A stretch of 64,000 nt of DNA from assembly GCA_017427545.1 (NCBI GenBank), contig JAFRSO010000001.1:1-64000 (forward strand), written 5' to 3'. This document shows, piece after piece, positions 27,442 to 37,236 of the stretch (position 1 is the first letter of the stretch; each line of letters opens with the position of its first letter). Under the pieces are notes generated by a model. It searched no databases and had not been told where the DNA came from. It saw only the letters and a list, made by a program, of their open reading frames with translations. The position numbers and the translations under genes were made by a program. The stretch comes from Selenomonadaceae bacterium. GTDB taxonomy: Bacteria > Bacillota > Negativicutes > Selenomonadales > Selenomonadaceae.

Positions 27442-27528
27442 CTACTTTTTGAAGAAACGGTCATAAATGTAGTTGCCAATGAGGATCGACAACACATTCA
27501 GAGCCAAAGCCGAGAGAGAACTCAGCAT
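27442..27528 (-). CDS. Small hydrophobic peptide, type I toxin-like, module 1
   Basis: A 28-residue peptide starting MLSSLSALALNVLSILIG and ending YDRFFKK, with one membrane-length hydrophobic stretch and a basic end. GGAGGTG precedes the ATG. In the leader CTCTCGT can pair with ACGAGAG, which runs into the ribosome site. The promoter is TTGCTA/TATATT with 17-base spacing (27586-27614). The 3' end is shared with a convergent RNA. The layout is that of type I toxin-antitoxin loci; the toxin role is inferred. Confidence 0.7.
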   Translation of the reverse strand: MLSSLSALALNVLSILIGNYIYDRFFKK

Positions 27529-27656
27529 AATAAACACCTCCTCTCGTTCAGTTTATGCCGTCACGAGAGTGGTAGCATTAGCAAAAATATATCATAAGTC
27601 AAAATCCTTAGCAAGGCGGCGTTGACAAGTTAGGCGGAGTGTGATAGATTTTCCCT

Positions 27657-27819
27657 GCAAGGAAGCAATCATTTTGAAAGCGGGCGTTTGCTCGAAGAAG
27701 TTTTTAATTATGCAAGCAACACGAGTAGCGGAAGGCAGTCCGATGTTGATCCCGTCGGCTCCTCCCTCGGTTAATAGATTCTAACTGATTTTGGAGCCGT
27801 GGTTACGGCTTATTTTTTG
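27657..27819 (+). ncRNA. Putative antitoxin RNA, module 2
   Basis: The promoter TTGACA (27622-27627) and TAGATT (27645-27650), 17 bases apart, would give an RNA of about 160 bases. It ends at the hairpin AGCCGT/ACGGCT with a run of Ts (27795-27819). That hairpin overlaps the stop codon of the convergent peptide gene 27810-27896. Confidence 0.6.
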
Positions 27820-27896
27820 TTCCTGAAGAGGTTGATGAGCGACACTACGAAGTTGCCGATCGAGCAGATAAGCTCTACCCAGTCTTTAATCTCCAT
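27810..27896 (-). CDS. Small hydrophobic peptide, type I toxin-like, module 2
   Basis: A 28-residue peptide starting MEIKDWVELICSIGN and ending LINLFRNKK. It is clearly related to the peptide at 23614 (shared DWV, GNF, LIN.F and basic end). The leader has CTTCCTC pairing with GAGGAAG just before GGAGGTG, and shares the GCCGGCTTTCT start and GGTGACGC before the ATG with that gene. The promoter is TTGAAG/TATATT (27957-27985). It is convergent with the RNA of module 2. Confidence 0.7.
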   Translation of the reverse strand: MEIKDWVELICSIGNFVVSLINLFRNKK

Positions 27897-28031
27897 AAGC
27901 GTCACCTCCCTTCCTCCGAGGAAGAAAGCCGGCGCATCGAACTGCCTAACGCGCTGAATATAGCACAGTTTCATAAATTCTTCAAGCGGAAAAAGTTTGA
28001 CAAAAGTTTTATGTTGTGATAGATTTTCCCT

Positions 28032-28135
28032 GCGTTAATTAGATTAACACCTGCGATGAGGATAGCAGTTCCGTCATGTATCACCAAAGCGAAAACCCCC
28101 GCCGGCTTAGCGAACTGCGCGGGGGTTTCGTTTTG
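28032..28135 (+). ncRNA. Putative antitoxin RNA, module 3
   Basis: The promoter TTGACA (27997-28002) and TAGATT (28020-28025), 17 bases apart, would give about 100 bases ending in a strong hairpin near 28089-28135 (CGAAAACCCCCGC...GCGGGGGTTTCG then TTTT). The hairpin and the following CCATAACCGGTTAGCGAATC resemble those of modules 0 and 1. Confidence 0.62.
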
Positions 28136-28189
28136 CCATAACCGGTTAGCGAATCCGATTAAACTTAGGCAATTAGAGAGTAATGCCGT

Positions 28190-28282
28190 TTAGAACCACT
28201 TCTTGACGATGTAGCTGACAATAAGCCCGCCAATGACGGTGCCGGCCACATTTACGCTGAGCGCGATGAGGATATCCGCCAT
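28190..28282 (-). CDS. Small hydrophobic peptide, type I toxin-like, module 3
   Basis: A 30-residue peptide starting MADILIALSVNVAGT and ending YIVKKWF. It has a long hydrophobic segment (SVNVAGTVIGGLIVSYI) and a basic-aromatic end. It resembles the peptide of module 1 (AL.VNV / ALNVLSILIG) and is reminiscent of Fst-like toxins, but lacks their proline. The ribosome site is GGAGGTG. The promoter TTGAAA/TATATT (28342-28370) directly follows the tolC terminator. Confidence 0.68.
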   Translation of the reverse strand: MADILIALSVNVAGTVIGGLIVSYIVKKWF

Positions 28283-28372
28283 GCTATCACCTCCCTCCTC
28301 AAGCGTAGAATTACCGCCTTTAGAGGTTCGGCATTGATAGGAATATATCACACGTCCACAGCTTTTTCAAGC

Positions 28373-28405
28373 AAAAAACCCCGCCGATTATTGACGGGGC
28401 TTTTT
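28373..28405 (-). terminator. Terminator after tolC-like gene
   Basis: CCCCG-loop-CGGGG followed by six Ts on the minus strand, immediately after the stop codon. Confidence 0.8.
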
Positions 28406-29887
28406 TCATTTGTCGAAAGGTTCGGTTGATTCTTTCGGATTGTCGTCGTAAATGTTCTTGACGGTCGCAGCCTCCAAAGATTTCGGCGAAGATTTACCTT
28501 CTTGTTCAGCCTCGGTGTAAAGTAGCGCGTCAATCACGACGGGCACGCCCATGGCCTTTTCAAGTTGAGCGCGACTCGTGTTGAAGTTGTAAAGCGCGGT
28601 GTAATAATTATTGCGGGTCTCAACAACTTTTTCCTGGGCGTTCATGACGTTTAAGTTTGTGTCGACGCCCTCGACGTAACGAACCTGCGCGATTTGAAAT
28701 TCCTCTTCGGCCTTTGAGACGGCGGAGGCAGTAGTTTCAATATTTTTTTCGGCAGTCTTGAGATTGATATAGGCACTGTGAACTTCAAGCTGAATCGTTT
28801 CAATTTGCTGGAGGGCAATGGATTCGGCTTTACGCGCGGCGGCTTGAGCTTGATGAACGTTGGCGGAAGTGATGCCGTTGTCAAAAATATTCCAGCTCAA
28901 CTGCAAACCTACCGACCATTGTTCGGCATTGTGATTGGAGCCGAAAACATTTTCACCGGACTCAGTGCCTTGAACGATGGCAGAAATATTCGGACGATAA
29001 CCGCTCTTTGCGGAGGCAGTTTGAGCTTCGGCACGCTTGACGGCATAAACTGCGGCAATCCCGTCGGGACGATGGCTCAACGCGTAATCAAGGCATTCAG
29101 CTTCCGTCAAGTTGTAGCGGACAAAATTTATCTTATCGCTTGCGGCAATTTCGGTGTCGACGGGCAAGCCGAGAATGTTATTGAGTTGCGCGACGGCGGT
29201 TTGATAATTGCCTTGAGCGGTCGTCAAACTCTGCTGACTGTTGGCAAGCTGAACATTTGTTGCGAGGACATCAGACTTTGCGACGGTGCCGACTTCATAT
29301 TGAACCATGACGTTTCGCAAATGCTCCTGCAAAAGTCTGACCGCCTCCTCCTGAACGCCAACCAAACTTTCCCGCTGAAGGACTTGAAAATAAGCCGCCG
29401 CCGCCTGATATTTGACTTGCTGACGAGAATTTTCAAGCGTCAAATCCGCAGCATTCAAACCGTAACGCGCAGCTTCCCGCTGATTTTCCAAACGCCCGCC
29501 GGTATACAACGGCATTTGCAAAGTCAACGAATTGTAGTTTTCACTTTCGTAGGACGGGTTGAGGCTCATATTTACATCCGCGCCCATACTCTTGTAGAAT
29601 TTGGCATTGTCGTGAGAGGTGCGTCGACCGGTTCTGCGATAATATCTGCCGCCGATACGAGTGAGCATCGACGACCAACTCAACGTCGGGCCGGAATTGC
29701 GACGAACTGCCGACAAATTCCAACGCGCCGCTTCCCTGTCTTCGGCAGACTGTTCGATTAAGCGATTATTTTTCAGCGCGAGGTCTATTGCGTCGTCGAG
29801 TGTCAAAGGTACACCTTCGGCGGCAAAAGATGTATTCGTGGAAAATATAATCGCCATTAAAAGTAATGCGAAACGGAAAATCTTCAT
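28406..29887 (-). CDS. TolC-family outer membrane efflux/secretion channel
   Basis: About 493 residues from the ATG at 29887 (MKIFRFALLLMAIIFSTNTS, signal peptide to about residue 23). The mature part opens with VPLTLDDAIDLALKNN, typical of TolC-family proteins, and contains two repeats of long helices (ARYGLNAADLTLENSRQQVK and SAYINLKTAEKNIETTASAV) as in outer membrane efflux proteins. It ends in a ~40-residue polar tail. The upstream ATG at 29908 lies within heptamer repeats and is unlikely. It is the last gene of the export operon and would carry substrate across the outer membrane. Confidence 0.92.
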   Translation of the reverse strand: MKIFRFALLLMAIIFSTNTSFAAEGVPLTLDDAIDLALKNNRLIEQSAEDREAARWNLSAVRRNSGPTLSWSSMLTRIGGRYYRRTGRRTSHDNAKFYKSMGADVNMSLNPSYESENYNSLTLQMPLYTGGRLENQREAARYGLNAADLTLENSRQQVKYQAAAAYFQVLQRESLVGVQEEAVRLLQEHLRNVMVQYEVGTVAKSDVLATNVQLANSQQSLTTAQGNYQTAVAQLNNILGLPVDTEIAASDKINFVRYNLTEAECLDYALSHRPDGIAAVYAVKRAEAQTASAKSGYRPNISAIVQGTESGENVFGSNHNAEQWSVGLQLSWNIFDNGITSANVHQAQAAARKAESIALQQIETIQLEVHSAYINLKTAEKNIETTASAVSKAEEEFQIAQVRYVEGVDTNLNVMNAQEKVVETRNNYYTALYNFNTSRAQLEKAMGVPVVIDALLYTEAEQEGKSSPKSLEAATVKNIYDDNPKESTEPFDK

Positions 29888-29925
29888 TCCTAATTCCTCA
29901 TTCCTCATTCCTAATTCCTAATTAA
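29887..29925. repeat. Heptamer repeat before tolC-like gene
   Basis: Repeated TTCCTAA/TTCCTCA units (minus strand TTAGGAA/TGAGGAA). The tolC ribosome site lies inside it. Confidence 0.7.
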
Positions 29926-29927
29926 CT

Positions 29928-32621
29928 TCATGCAGTTTGACGTTTAACCAGGTTGGCAAAAATTCCGCCCTTAGCAACGAGTTCATCAAAGCCGCCGCTC
30001 TCAACAATCCTGCCCGCGTCCATGACTAAAATTCTGTCGCAATTTCTAATCGTGGACAGGCGGTGAGCTACGATTATTCGCGTCGCGTTAAGTTTATCCA
30101 GACTGTTCGTGACGATAGCTTGAGTGCGATTGTCCAGCGCGGAAGTGGCCTCGTCGAAAATCAAAATTGAAGGCTTCGTGACAAGTGCGCGGGCGATTAA
30201 AAGTCTCTGACGCTGGCCGCCTGAAATATTCGTACTGCCTTCGGAAATGACGGTTTGCATACCCATCGGCATCATCGCGATATCCATTGCAATACCCGCC
30301 GCCTCAGCAGCCTGCCAAGCGTCCTCTTGCGTCAAAGCATTTGTGCCGATTATGTTCGTGAAAATATCGCCTTGCATGAGTTGACCGTTTTGAAGGACGA
30401 CGCCCATTTGAGTGCGGACGCTGGGCAAATTCAAATCCGCCAGGTCTTGACCGTCAAAGTAAATCGAACCTTTGCGCGGCGTCTCAAAGCCAAGCAGCAA
30501 TCTGACCAGCGTAGACTTGCCACAACCTGAACGTCCGACAATCGCGACGTTTTCACCCGCAGAAATTTTAAAGCTTATGTCGTGCAAAACGTCCCTGCCC
30601 TCGACGTAACCGAAAGTCACGTTGCTAAGTTCAATCGCGCCGCTCAAAACTCCGGCGTCAGCTTTTTCACCGACACTTTCGGGCACTTCCTTAAGAATCG
30701 GGCGCAGGTTTTCAATGTGCGGCTGAATTGCAAAGTATTGACCTACAAGCGGAATAATTCCGTTGAGCGTGGCGTTAAAACTGCTGAAGGCTCCTTGAAA
30801 TGCAATGAACTGCGCGTAAGTTATGCCTTGAATGGTTTGACCGTTGGGGCCGACCTCGTTCATGCCGTAAACCGCAATGTAATAAAGACACATCGTCAAG
30901 ATAAACGGCTGAACACTGCCGATAATTGCGTTGTAGTTGCTCTGCCAGCGCAGTTTCAAATTCCATTTCCACGTTTCACCGAAGACGCCGCTCCATAACC
31001 AGAACGCTTGATTCTCCGCGCCATGTTCACGGAATTTGGAAAGCCCCTTGAAAATCTGCTGAACAATACCGGCCTCCTTATTGTTGGCGGCAATTAAATT
31101 TCTTTGGAAGCCGATAACCCGTCGATAAATAAATGCGGTAATAATTGCGTAAATAAACCATACAACCACTGCCGCCGCCGTAAGCTTGAGGCTGTAGTAG
31201 CACATCAAAAAAATACTCCAGAATGAAAATACGAATCCGAACAGCCCGCCGATAAAGTCCGCGCTGACCAAACCTTTGATGACGCTGATACCGCCCATGC
31301 GACTTGCCAGCTCACCGGACGTGAACTTTCGGAAAAATCCCGTCGGCAAAGTCAGCAGTCGTCCCCAAAGTGCAGCTTCCGTCGCCATGTTCATGCGCGT
31401 TGTAATTCTCATGACGGCTATCGTGCGGACAATGCCGAGTGACGCCGTTGTAAAACTCGTGACCATGATGACTTGCGTGACTGTCGCCAATCCTTGACGG
31501 TCGAGAATCGGGATTATGTCCGCAAAAATCGTTTCGGTGACAATCGGCATTGCCAGCGGAATAATTCCCGCCACGAGGCTTATCAAAATGACTGTCCGAT
31601 AATCGGCGAACCAACATTGCTTGAAGATAAATTTCATCAAGTCGAGGATTTTCAATTCGCGCGCAGGAAATCCGCCGTAACATTCAAACGCGCTCTTGTC
31701 AATCTTCGCGGCAACTTCGTCGGTAATCGGGAAACCTTCGGGGTTTTCAATGTTAACGAGTTTATATTTTCCCGGCCCAAGCGGTACGAAGACCGATAAA
31801 GTTTTTTTCTCGCCGTAATATCCGATGATAACGCCGCTGTCGCATTTATGCCAATCTTCGACGAGTTCAATCAGCCGCATTTGCATATTTCCCTTTTGAA
31901 TCAGCCGCCGAATCAATCTGATTTGGTCGAGTTTGCGGACAAGGTCAGCGTCGAGTTTGATATTGTCAGTCGGCATGTTCAACGCGATTGCCGCCCGATG
32001 AACGATAAATGACGCCTCCTCAAGCCGCACTGCACGTTCAGTCGTCTCGGAATAATTTGTAGTTTCCTCGCCCAGCAAATTTGCAATTGAGTTGTTGATA
32101 ATTCGCCGCTGATTTCTGGCTCGCACTTCGACGCGTTGAGAAAATCTTTTATCTTCCGCTTGAAAGCGCACGCCTAACAGCATTGAAAAAATTTCTTCAT
32201 TCTCTCGGAAAGCGGCTGTTAAATCTTCCGCGCCCTCCAAAACTGTACCGTCCAACCACGTGATTAAAACGTCGTCGCCCTTGTCCGCCAAAAGTCTCAA
32301 CCACGGCAACTTTATCAGTTCGGCGAACCAGTTCCGCATTAATTTTTTCAGCTCAACGGGCGGCACTTCGTCGAATGTCAAAATTTTTAGCTGTGAATCT
32401 TCCGCGGCGTAAATGAGCGTTTCAGTTTGCTCAAATTCATCAAGTGACGGGAAGGCTGCTTCGCCCGCTGACATTTCAACCAAAAATTGCTGGCGGAAGG
32501 AACCTTCAGCACGTGTCGATATGTAGACTTCAACCTTGCCCGCCTCAATCAGTGCAAGCCGTTCACCGTCCTCAAGTCGAACGCGCTCACCTGCCGTTAA
32601 AAATTTTTCATAGCGGCTCAA
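29928..32621 (-). CDS. NHLM-type ABC exporter, ATP-binding/permease without peptidase
   Basis: About 897 residues. I favour the TTG at 32621, nine bases after AAAGGAG, over the frame opening at 32642. The N-terminal ~300 residues include a cyclic-nucleotide-binding-like beta region ([20 protein letters not shown]). Six membrane spans follow (for example [20 protein letters not shown] and [20 protein letters not shown]). The ATPase has Walker [11 protein letters not shown], signature ISGGQRQRL and Walker [13 protein letters not shown]. The layout fits the NHLM bacteriocin ABC protein that pairs with a peptidase-bearing partner. It overlaps the partner's end. Confidence 0.88.
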   Translation of the reverse strand: MSRYEKFLTAGERVRLEDGERLALIEAGKVEVYISTRAEGSFRQQFLVEMSAGEAAFPSLDEFEQTETLIYAAEDSQLKILTFDEVPPVELKKLMRNWFAELIKLPWLRLLADKGDDVLITWLDGTVLEGAEDLTAAFRENEEIFSMLLGVRFQAEDKRFSQRVEVRARNQRRIINNSIANLLGEETTNYSETTERAVRLEEASFIVHRAAIALNMPTDNIKLDADLVRKLDQIRLIRRLIQKGNMQMRLIELVEDWHKCDSGVIIGYYGEKKTLSVFVPLGPGKYKLVNIENPEGFPITDEVAAKIDKSAFECYGGFPARELKILDLMKFIFKQCWFADYRTVILISLVAGIIPLAMPIVTETIFADIIPILDRQGLATVTQVIMVTSFTTASLGIVRTIAVMRITTRMNMATEAALWGRLLTLPTGFFRKFTSGELASRMGGISVIKGLVSADFIGGLFGFVFSFWSIFLMCYYSLKLTAAAVVVWFIYAIITAFIYRRVIGFQRNLIAANNKEAGIVQQIFKGLSKFREHGAENQAFWLWSGVFGETWKWNLKLRWQSNYNAIIGSVQPFILTMCLYYIAVYGMNEVGPNGQTIQGITYAQFIAFQGAFSSFNATLNGIIPLVGQYFAIQPHIENLRPILKEVPESVGEKADAGVLSGAIELSNVTFGYVEGRDVLHDISFKISAGENVAIVGRSGCGKSTLVRLLLGFETPRKGSIYFDGQDLADLNLPSVRTQMGVVLQNGQLMQGDIFTNIIGTNALTQEDAWQAAEAAGIAMDIAMMPMGMQTVISEGSTNISGGQRQRLLIARALVTKPSILIFDEATSALDNRTQAIVTNSLDKLNATRIIVAHRLSTIRNCDRILVMDAGRIVESGGFDELVAKGGIFANLVKRQTA

Positions 32622-34830
32622 CTTCCTGGCTCCTTTCCTCAATCAATCTTTTATACGGCCCGTCATGCTGAATCATTTCACGATGAGTACCGCGCTCAAC
32701 GACAACGCCTTTGTCCAAAACAATAATCTCGTCAGCGTCGCGAATCGTGGACAATCGGTGTGCAACGATTAGGCATGAACAGCCGCGCCGCCGAATATTT
32801 TCCAAAACCGTCTGTTCAGTCATGGGATCAAGCGCACTGGTCGCCTCGTCCAAAATCAACAGTGACGGATTGTTTGCAAGGGCGCGGGCAATTTCCAAAC
32901 GTTGCCGTTGACCGCCCGAAAAATTCAAGCCGCCTTCCGAAACTTCGGAATCGTAGCCCTTTTCAAGCTGCAAAATATCTTCGTGAATGCAAGCATCTTT
33001 CGCCGCCTGGATAACATCACTGCGCCGAACCGAATCATCAAACAGCGTCAAATTCTGCGTAATCGTCCCCGTGATTTGAAAAACATCTTGGTCGACGGCG
33101 GAAATTGAGTTGACAATCACGGCGCGCGGAAGTTCACGACGAATCACGCCGTCAAAGCGAACCTCGCCGCTCCACTCCTCGTAAATGCCCGTGACGACTT
33201 TGGCGACGGTAGACTTTCCCGAACCGCTCGCGCCTACGACAGCTACCCAATGCCCCGGCTCAATGTGCAGGGAAAATTTACTGATCAACGGCTTTTCCAA
33301 CGGACTGTAGCCGAAGTCAATATCTTTAAGTTCAAGTTCACCGTTCAAGCGTGCAACCGGCTCATCAGAAATTTTTTCGTCACGGCAATTCAAATCGTCA
33401 ATCTCATACTTGCGCACGTCGTTGAGGCGTTGCATTTGCATTTCAGTTGTCTGAAGCGTCGAACCTAATCCGAGCAGTGAATTTACCGGAGCTTGAAAAC
33501 TTCCCATCAGCGATTGAAACGCCGTGAACATACCGGCAGTCATTGCGCCTTCCATAATCGAAAAGCCGCCGAGTGTCATAATCAACGCGCCGTTTATGCC
33601 GCCCAGAAGTGTCGGAATAATCGTTGCAGTCATCTGCCAAAGTGCCACGTCTTGACCTGCCTTGAGGACTTTTGCACGATAGCCCGCCCATTTCGCGAAG
33701 AAATCAGCTTCGTTACCGTTAGCCTTAATCGTCTCAATCATCATCAAGCCGTTCATCGTCGTACCGTATTCTTTACCGGCGTCCTGCTGAATTTTCATGT
33801 TCAAATCCGTGAGGTGTCGTCTCAACGCGAAGAAAACTACAATGTCAATGCTTGAGAAAAATACGCCGAGCAGTGTCAAAGTCACGTTGTATTGCAGGAG
33901 CAGAAGCAGATAAAAAATTGCTACGAGGAAATTCAAGATCGCCAATGCTGCCGGCCCCGATAATACGCCCGCGATTGATTCGTTGAAGTTGACACGCGAG
34001 GCAACTTCCCCTGCGAAACGTTGATTGAAAAAATTCATCGGCAGTCGGAGTAAATGCCAGAAGAAACTTGACGAATCAGCCAGCGTCAATTTTTTCTGCC
34101 AACGCGTCAAGATAACCGCCTGCAACCATGTCATCACGCCGCAAACTACCCAAGATACCGTCATTGCAACGCAGAAATTGAACATCCAATCGGTATGCTT
34201 TTTCGCCAAAATGTCGTCGAGGAAAATTTGACTGAATACCGGTGACGCAAGGCCGGGAATTATCATGCCGAGGTTTAGGAGCAAAATAAAAAGCACTGCC
34301 CATTTGTCACGAGAAAGTTTAATGGCAACGTCTTTGAAGATATTGTAGCGTTCACCTTCGGGCTTAAAATTTTCATTTGGGACGACATGCAATGCCACGC
34401 CGGTATAAGACGTGCGGAACTCATCCCATTTGACGGTACGCCGCCCCATTGCCGGATCATTCAAATAAACCGTGTCGCCTTTGATGCCTTCCAAAACGAC
34501 GAAGTGATTAAACTCCCAGTGAATAATCAGCGGATAAGCTCCGACTTCTTTTAATCTGTCAGCATTCCAGCGATAACCGTTGGCGTCACAACCGCGATTT
34601 CTTGCCGCACGAATAACGCAGCTGGCCTTTGAACCGTCACGATTGACGCCGCACTCTTGACGCAATTTTTCCAGCGGCAACCACAATTTATAATGCGACA
34701 AAATCATTGACAGTGAAGCCGCGCCGCATTCGGTAGCTTCCATTTGTAAAATCGTCGGAACTTTTACACGCGTTATGCTGAAGCCTAATAATTCTTTTAT
34801 CTTGTTGAAAATCTTATCGAAAAATTCCAT
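32608..34830 (-). CDS. NHLM-type ABC exporter with N-terminal C39 peptidase
   Basis: 740 residues. The C39 peptidase domain shows catalytic Cys35 ([15 protein letters not shown]), His109 (NHFVVLEG) and Asp125 (YLNDPAMG), so it should cut leader peptides after a double-glycine-type site. Membrane spans run from about residue 170 to 430. The ATPase has [28 protein letters not shown] and [12 protein letters not shown]. It resembles the NHLM bacteriocin peptidase/ATP-binding transporters. It forms a probable heteromeric exporter with the next gene and feeds the HlyD and TolC partners. Confidence 0.92.
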   Translation of the reverse strand: MEFFDKIFNKIKELLGFSITRVKVPTILQMEATECGAASLSMILSHYKLWLPLEKLRQECGVNRDGSKASCVIRAARNRGCDANGYRWNADRLKEVGAYPLIIHWEFNHFVVLEGIKGDTVYLNDPAMGRRTVKWDEFRTSYTGVALHVVPNENFKPEGERYNIFKDVAIKLSRDKWAVLFILLLNLGMIIPGLASPVFSQIFLDDILAKKHTDWMFNFCVAMTVSWVVCGVMTWLQAVILTRWQKKLTLADSSSFFWHLLRLPMNFFNQRFAGEVASRVNFNESIAGVLSGPAALAILNFLVAIFYLLLLLQYNVTLTLLGVFFSSIDIVVFFALRRHLTDLNMKIQQDAGKEYGTTMNGLMMIETIKANGNEADFFAKWAGYRAKVLKAGQDVALWQMTATIIPTLLGGINGALIMTLGGFSIMEGAMTAGMFTAFQSLMGSFQAPVNSLLGLGSTLQTTEMQMQRLNDVRKYEIDDLNCRDEKISDEPVARLNGELELKDIDFGYSPLEKPLISKFSLHIEPGHWVAVVGASGSGKSTVAKVVTGIYEEWSGEVRFDGVIRRELPRAVIVNSISAVDQDVFQITGTITQNLTLFDDSVRRSDVIQAAKDACIHEDILQLEKGYDSEVSEGGLNFSGGQRQRLEIARALANNPSLLILDEATSALDPMTEQTVLENIRRRGCSCLIVAHRLSTIRDADEIIVLDKGVVVERGTHREMIQHDGPYKRLIEERSQEVEPL

Positions 34831-34909
34831 TACTAATTCCTTTTTAGGGATTAGGGTTAGGGAACAGGGAACAGTATTAACTAATTCCTAATTCCTAGTT
34901 CCTAGTTCC
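34831..34909. repeat. Heptamer repeat between exporter genes
   Basis: TTAGGGA/TTAGGGT/TAGGGAA units, then TTCCTAA/TTCCTAG units, giving two opposed arms. It lies between the HlyD gene and the C39 ABC gene. Confidence 0.7.
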
Positions 34910-35872
34910 TCATCTGCTCCTAAGCCACTGGCTGAGCTTGTAGAAAACTTTTTCAATCGGCGGTTTGCGCTCAATGATAATCGAGCCTGTGCAGAAACTG
35001 CCCGCGGTAATCGCTTTATGTTCGCCGACTTTTGAAGTCCAAAGATAGCCGGATTTATCTTCAGGATTTTTCACGAGGTCGAAGACAACTTCCATGACCG
35101 ACGAGTTTTGAGCTTGCAAAATCCACTGCGCGAGTTGAGCGTTGCCGAGGTGTTGTTGGATACCTTGAATCGTTACCGGATATTGTGAAATGCTTCGTAC
35201 GACTCCAAGTAATGAGCCGGTTTGAGAAATGTCCGCGCCATTCGGGGCAAGCTGAATCGTCATACCGGGTTCAACGCGTTTGCCCTTGTCGAGAGGAATA
35301 TATAAAAGCCCCGTCAACTCGTCGCGATTTTGAGTGATTCGGACGGAGCAAATCGGCGTTCCCGCACTGACTAACGAGCCGACATCAACCATAACCTCAT
35401 CAATAATCCCGTCGTAGTCGCTGTAAACATCTTCGGCCACGTCCTGTTGATAGCGTTTGGCGTCGTATTGATAAGCCCTGCCCATAGCGTCGCGGTCACT
35501 TGAAGCAAGCCCCATGCCGTATTGAGCCATGCGAGTATCAGCGGATTGTGAAGCCTGTTCCATGTGCGCAACGATTTCACCACGTTTAATCACCATGCCG
35601 GGACGAACATAAAGTTGCGCGATTTTACCGTTGGCAACGTGCGTGACATTCATGACGCCGGCCGAGTCCATGATTAATCCCATGCCCTCTGCTTTGACGG
35701 TGAACGCGCCGTAAATCGACCACAATACAACCGCGAATAACAGCACGAGTACCGCGATTAATGCCATCCAACTGACGGGTGTCGTTATCGGCAACATCGT
35801 ATCGAGTTTTTCGGGAGAGCGCAGTTTGTCGAGAGCTTCTTGGCTGAAAATTTGACTGTTCTGCTGCCTCAT
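34910..35872 (-). CDS. HlyD-family NHLM secretion protein
   Basis: 320 residues with one membrane span (about 34-54, SWMALIAVLVLLFAVVLWSI), then lipoyl/beta-barrel parts (VTHVANGKIAQLYVRPGMVI and DYDGIIDEVMVDVGSLVSAG). It resembles the NHLM secretion proteins. Between the two lipoyl halves only ~50 residues lie where longer HlyD proteins have a coiled hairpin, so this protein may not reach TolC by itself. It overlaps the preceding gene by four bases (ATGA). The conserved tail IIIERKPPIEKVFYKLSQWL is typical. Confidence 0.88.
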   Translation of the reverse strand: MRQQNSQIFSQEALDKLRSPEKLDTMLPITTPVSWMALIAVLVLLFAVVLWSIYGAFTVKAEGMGLIMDSAGVMNVTHVANGKIAQLYVRPGMVIKRGEIVAHMEQASQSADTRMAQYGMGLASSDRDAMGRAYQYDAKRYQQDVAEDVYSDYDGIIDEVMVDVGSLVSAGTPICSVRITQNRDELTGLLYIPLDKGKRVEPGMTIQLAPNGADISQTGSLLGVVRSISQYPVTIQGIQQHLGNAQLAQWILQAQNSSVMEVVFDLVKNPEDKSGYLWTSKVGEHKAITAGSFCTGSIIIERKPPIEKVFYKLSQWLRSR

Positions 35873-37041
35873 CTGCTATCGCCCCCAACCATCGTCACGG
35901 TAACTTTCATGCCGTCTTTAAGACCTTCCGACGCCGAAGTTACGACAATTTCACCTTCATTGACGCCCGAAACAATTTCAATGTAATTGCCGTCATCAAT
36001 GCCGGTTTTAACGTGGCGACGTTCCAAAGTTTCTTCACGTGTCACGACGAAAACGGCGTTGCGATTTGAATCAGTCATTGCAGCAAGCGGAACCGTCAAA
36101 AGTTGTCGACTCTGCACAAAGCTCAAAGTTGCGCCGCTGTAAGCTTGTTGCTCCAAAAGTCCGACGCGGTTATCAATCTCGAAGACGATTTTTCGCAAGC
36201 TGGCAGTTTCGTTGAGATCAGGCACAATTTCCTTGACGTAGACCGAAAAAATTTGAGCGTCACCGCGATTGCCCGCCGCAAAATCCGTATCATAAGCCTT
36301 GCGCAAAATTTTGCTGTTGGTGAAACTCAACTCCACCCTGTCGCCGACTGAAATTCGACGAGCCTGTTTATCATTGACCGGCAGTGAAAAGAATAAGTGC
36401 GAAAAATTTCCTACCAAAGCTATCGGCGTGCCGGCCGTGACGTATGCTCCCTGCTGTCGATACAAAATCAAAACTTCGCCGTCAATCGGGGCAGTCACAT
36501 CTTGTCGCGCAGATTGTACCAATAATTGCTCTTTGATTGTTTGAGCCTCTTTCAACGCCGCCTCTGACGCGAAATAAGCTGCCTCCGCCTCATCGAATTT
36601 TTCAACCGAAGTGGCATCGCGTTCCCTTAGGCGAGTGTAGCGGGCGTAATTATTTTTAGCGTTTGCAAGTTGAGCTTCAGCCTTGGCGATTGAACTGTCC
36701 GCCTGCTGAATTTTCAGCGGTATGTCATCGTTGACCAATGTAAAAATCACTTGCCCCCGCGTGACGTTTGAATTTTTCGAGACGAAAATATTTTCTATCC
36801 GTCCGTCAATCAATGCGACCGCGTCCGCCATTTCATCAGAATAAAGATTTATCGTCTCCAAAAATAACGTCGGGTGCATGTCACGCACTTTTACTTTCGC
36901 GCCCTGCAAAGGTATCGTTCGATTTTCCATGCGTTCGGTTATTTGATGTTCGCCGCTTTTATTGAGCCACGCCCCGTAAGCTATCATTGCAACCGCGAAC
37001 AATAAAATCAACACCAGTCCGACCATATAAGACTTTTTCAT
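35869..37041 (-). CDS. Membrane fusion protein (periplasmic adaptor)
   Basis: 390 residues with an N-terminal anchor (MKKSYMVGLVLILLFAVAMI). The lipoyl half is ALIDGRIENIFVSKNSNVTR. A coiled-coil hairpin runs about residues 105-170 (KAEAQLANAKNNYARYTRLR, FDEAEAAYFASEAALKEAQT). It then has APIDGEVLILYRQQGAYVTA and a membrane-proximal end LLTVPLAAMTDSNRNAVFVV. It is an RND/MacA-type adaptor, first in the exporter operon, and may bridge the HlyD partner to the TolC channel in this outer-membrane-bearing Firmicute. Confidence 0.9.
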   Translation of the reverse strand: MKKSYMVGLVLILLFAVAMIAYGAWLNKSGEHQITERMENRTIPLQGAKVKVRDMHPTLFLETINLYSDEMADAVALIDGRIENIFVSKNSNVTRGQVIFTLVNDDIPLKIQQADSSIAKAEAQLANAKNNYARYTRLRERDATSVEKFDEAEAAYFASEAALKEAQTIKEQLLVQSARQDVTAPIDGEVLILYRQQGAYVTAGTPIALVGNFSHLFFSLPVNDKQARRISVGDRVELSFTNSKILRKAYDTDFAAGNRGDAQIFSVYVKEIVPDLNETASLRKIVFEIDNRVGLLEQQAYSGATLSFVQSRQLLTVPLAAMTDSNRNAVFVVTREETLERRHVKTGIDDGNYIEIVSGVNEGEIVVTSASEGLKDGMKVTVTMVGGDSR

Positions 37042-37067
37042 TTAAATTATTCGCCTCCCTTCGACGA

Positions 37068-37096
37068 ATTTTATAATGGGATTTTTTATTCGACAA
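37068..37096 (-). promoter_or_regulatory. Promoter of the export operon
   Basis: TTGTCG and TAAAAT with 17-base spacing on the minus strand, about 27 bases before the first exporter gene. Confidence 0.6.
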
Positions 37097-37179
37097 GCCG
37101 TAATTTTATCCTTCAGTTTCCTGAAAAATTACTGTCGACATTTTGCTTTACAATTTTTCCGCCATTGAGTATTATTTAA

Positions 37180-37219
37180 AGGAAAAAGGAATAAGGAACA
37201 AGTTTTTCATTCCTCATTG
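37180..37219. repeat. Short heptamer repeat before histidine kinase
   Basis: AAGGAAA/AAGGAAT/AAGGAAC units, then TTTTTCATTCCTCATT. A small example of the intergenic family. Confidence 0.55.
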
Positions 37220-37236
37220 ATAGAAAGGTATTTTTA

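Noticed and set aside
31312..31683. Minus-strand 123-codon frame inside the ABC exporter gene
   Set aside because: Lies in another frame of a clearly coding ABC transporter gene.
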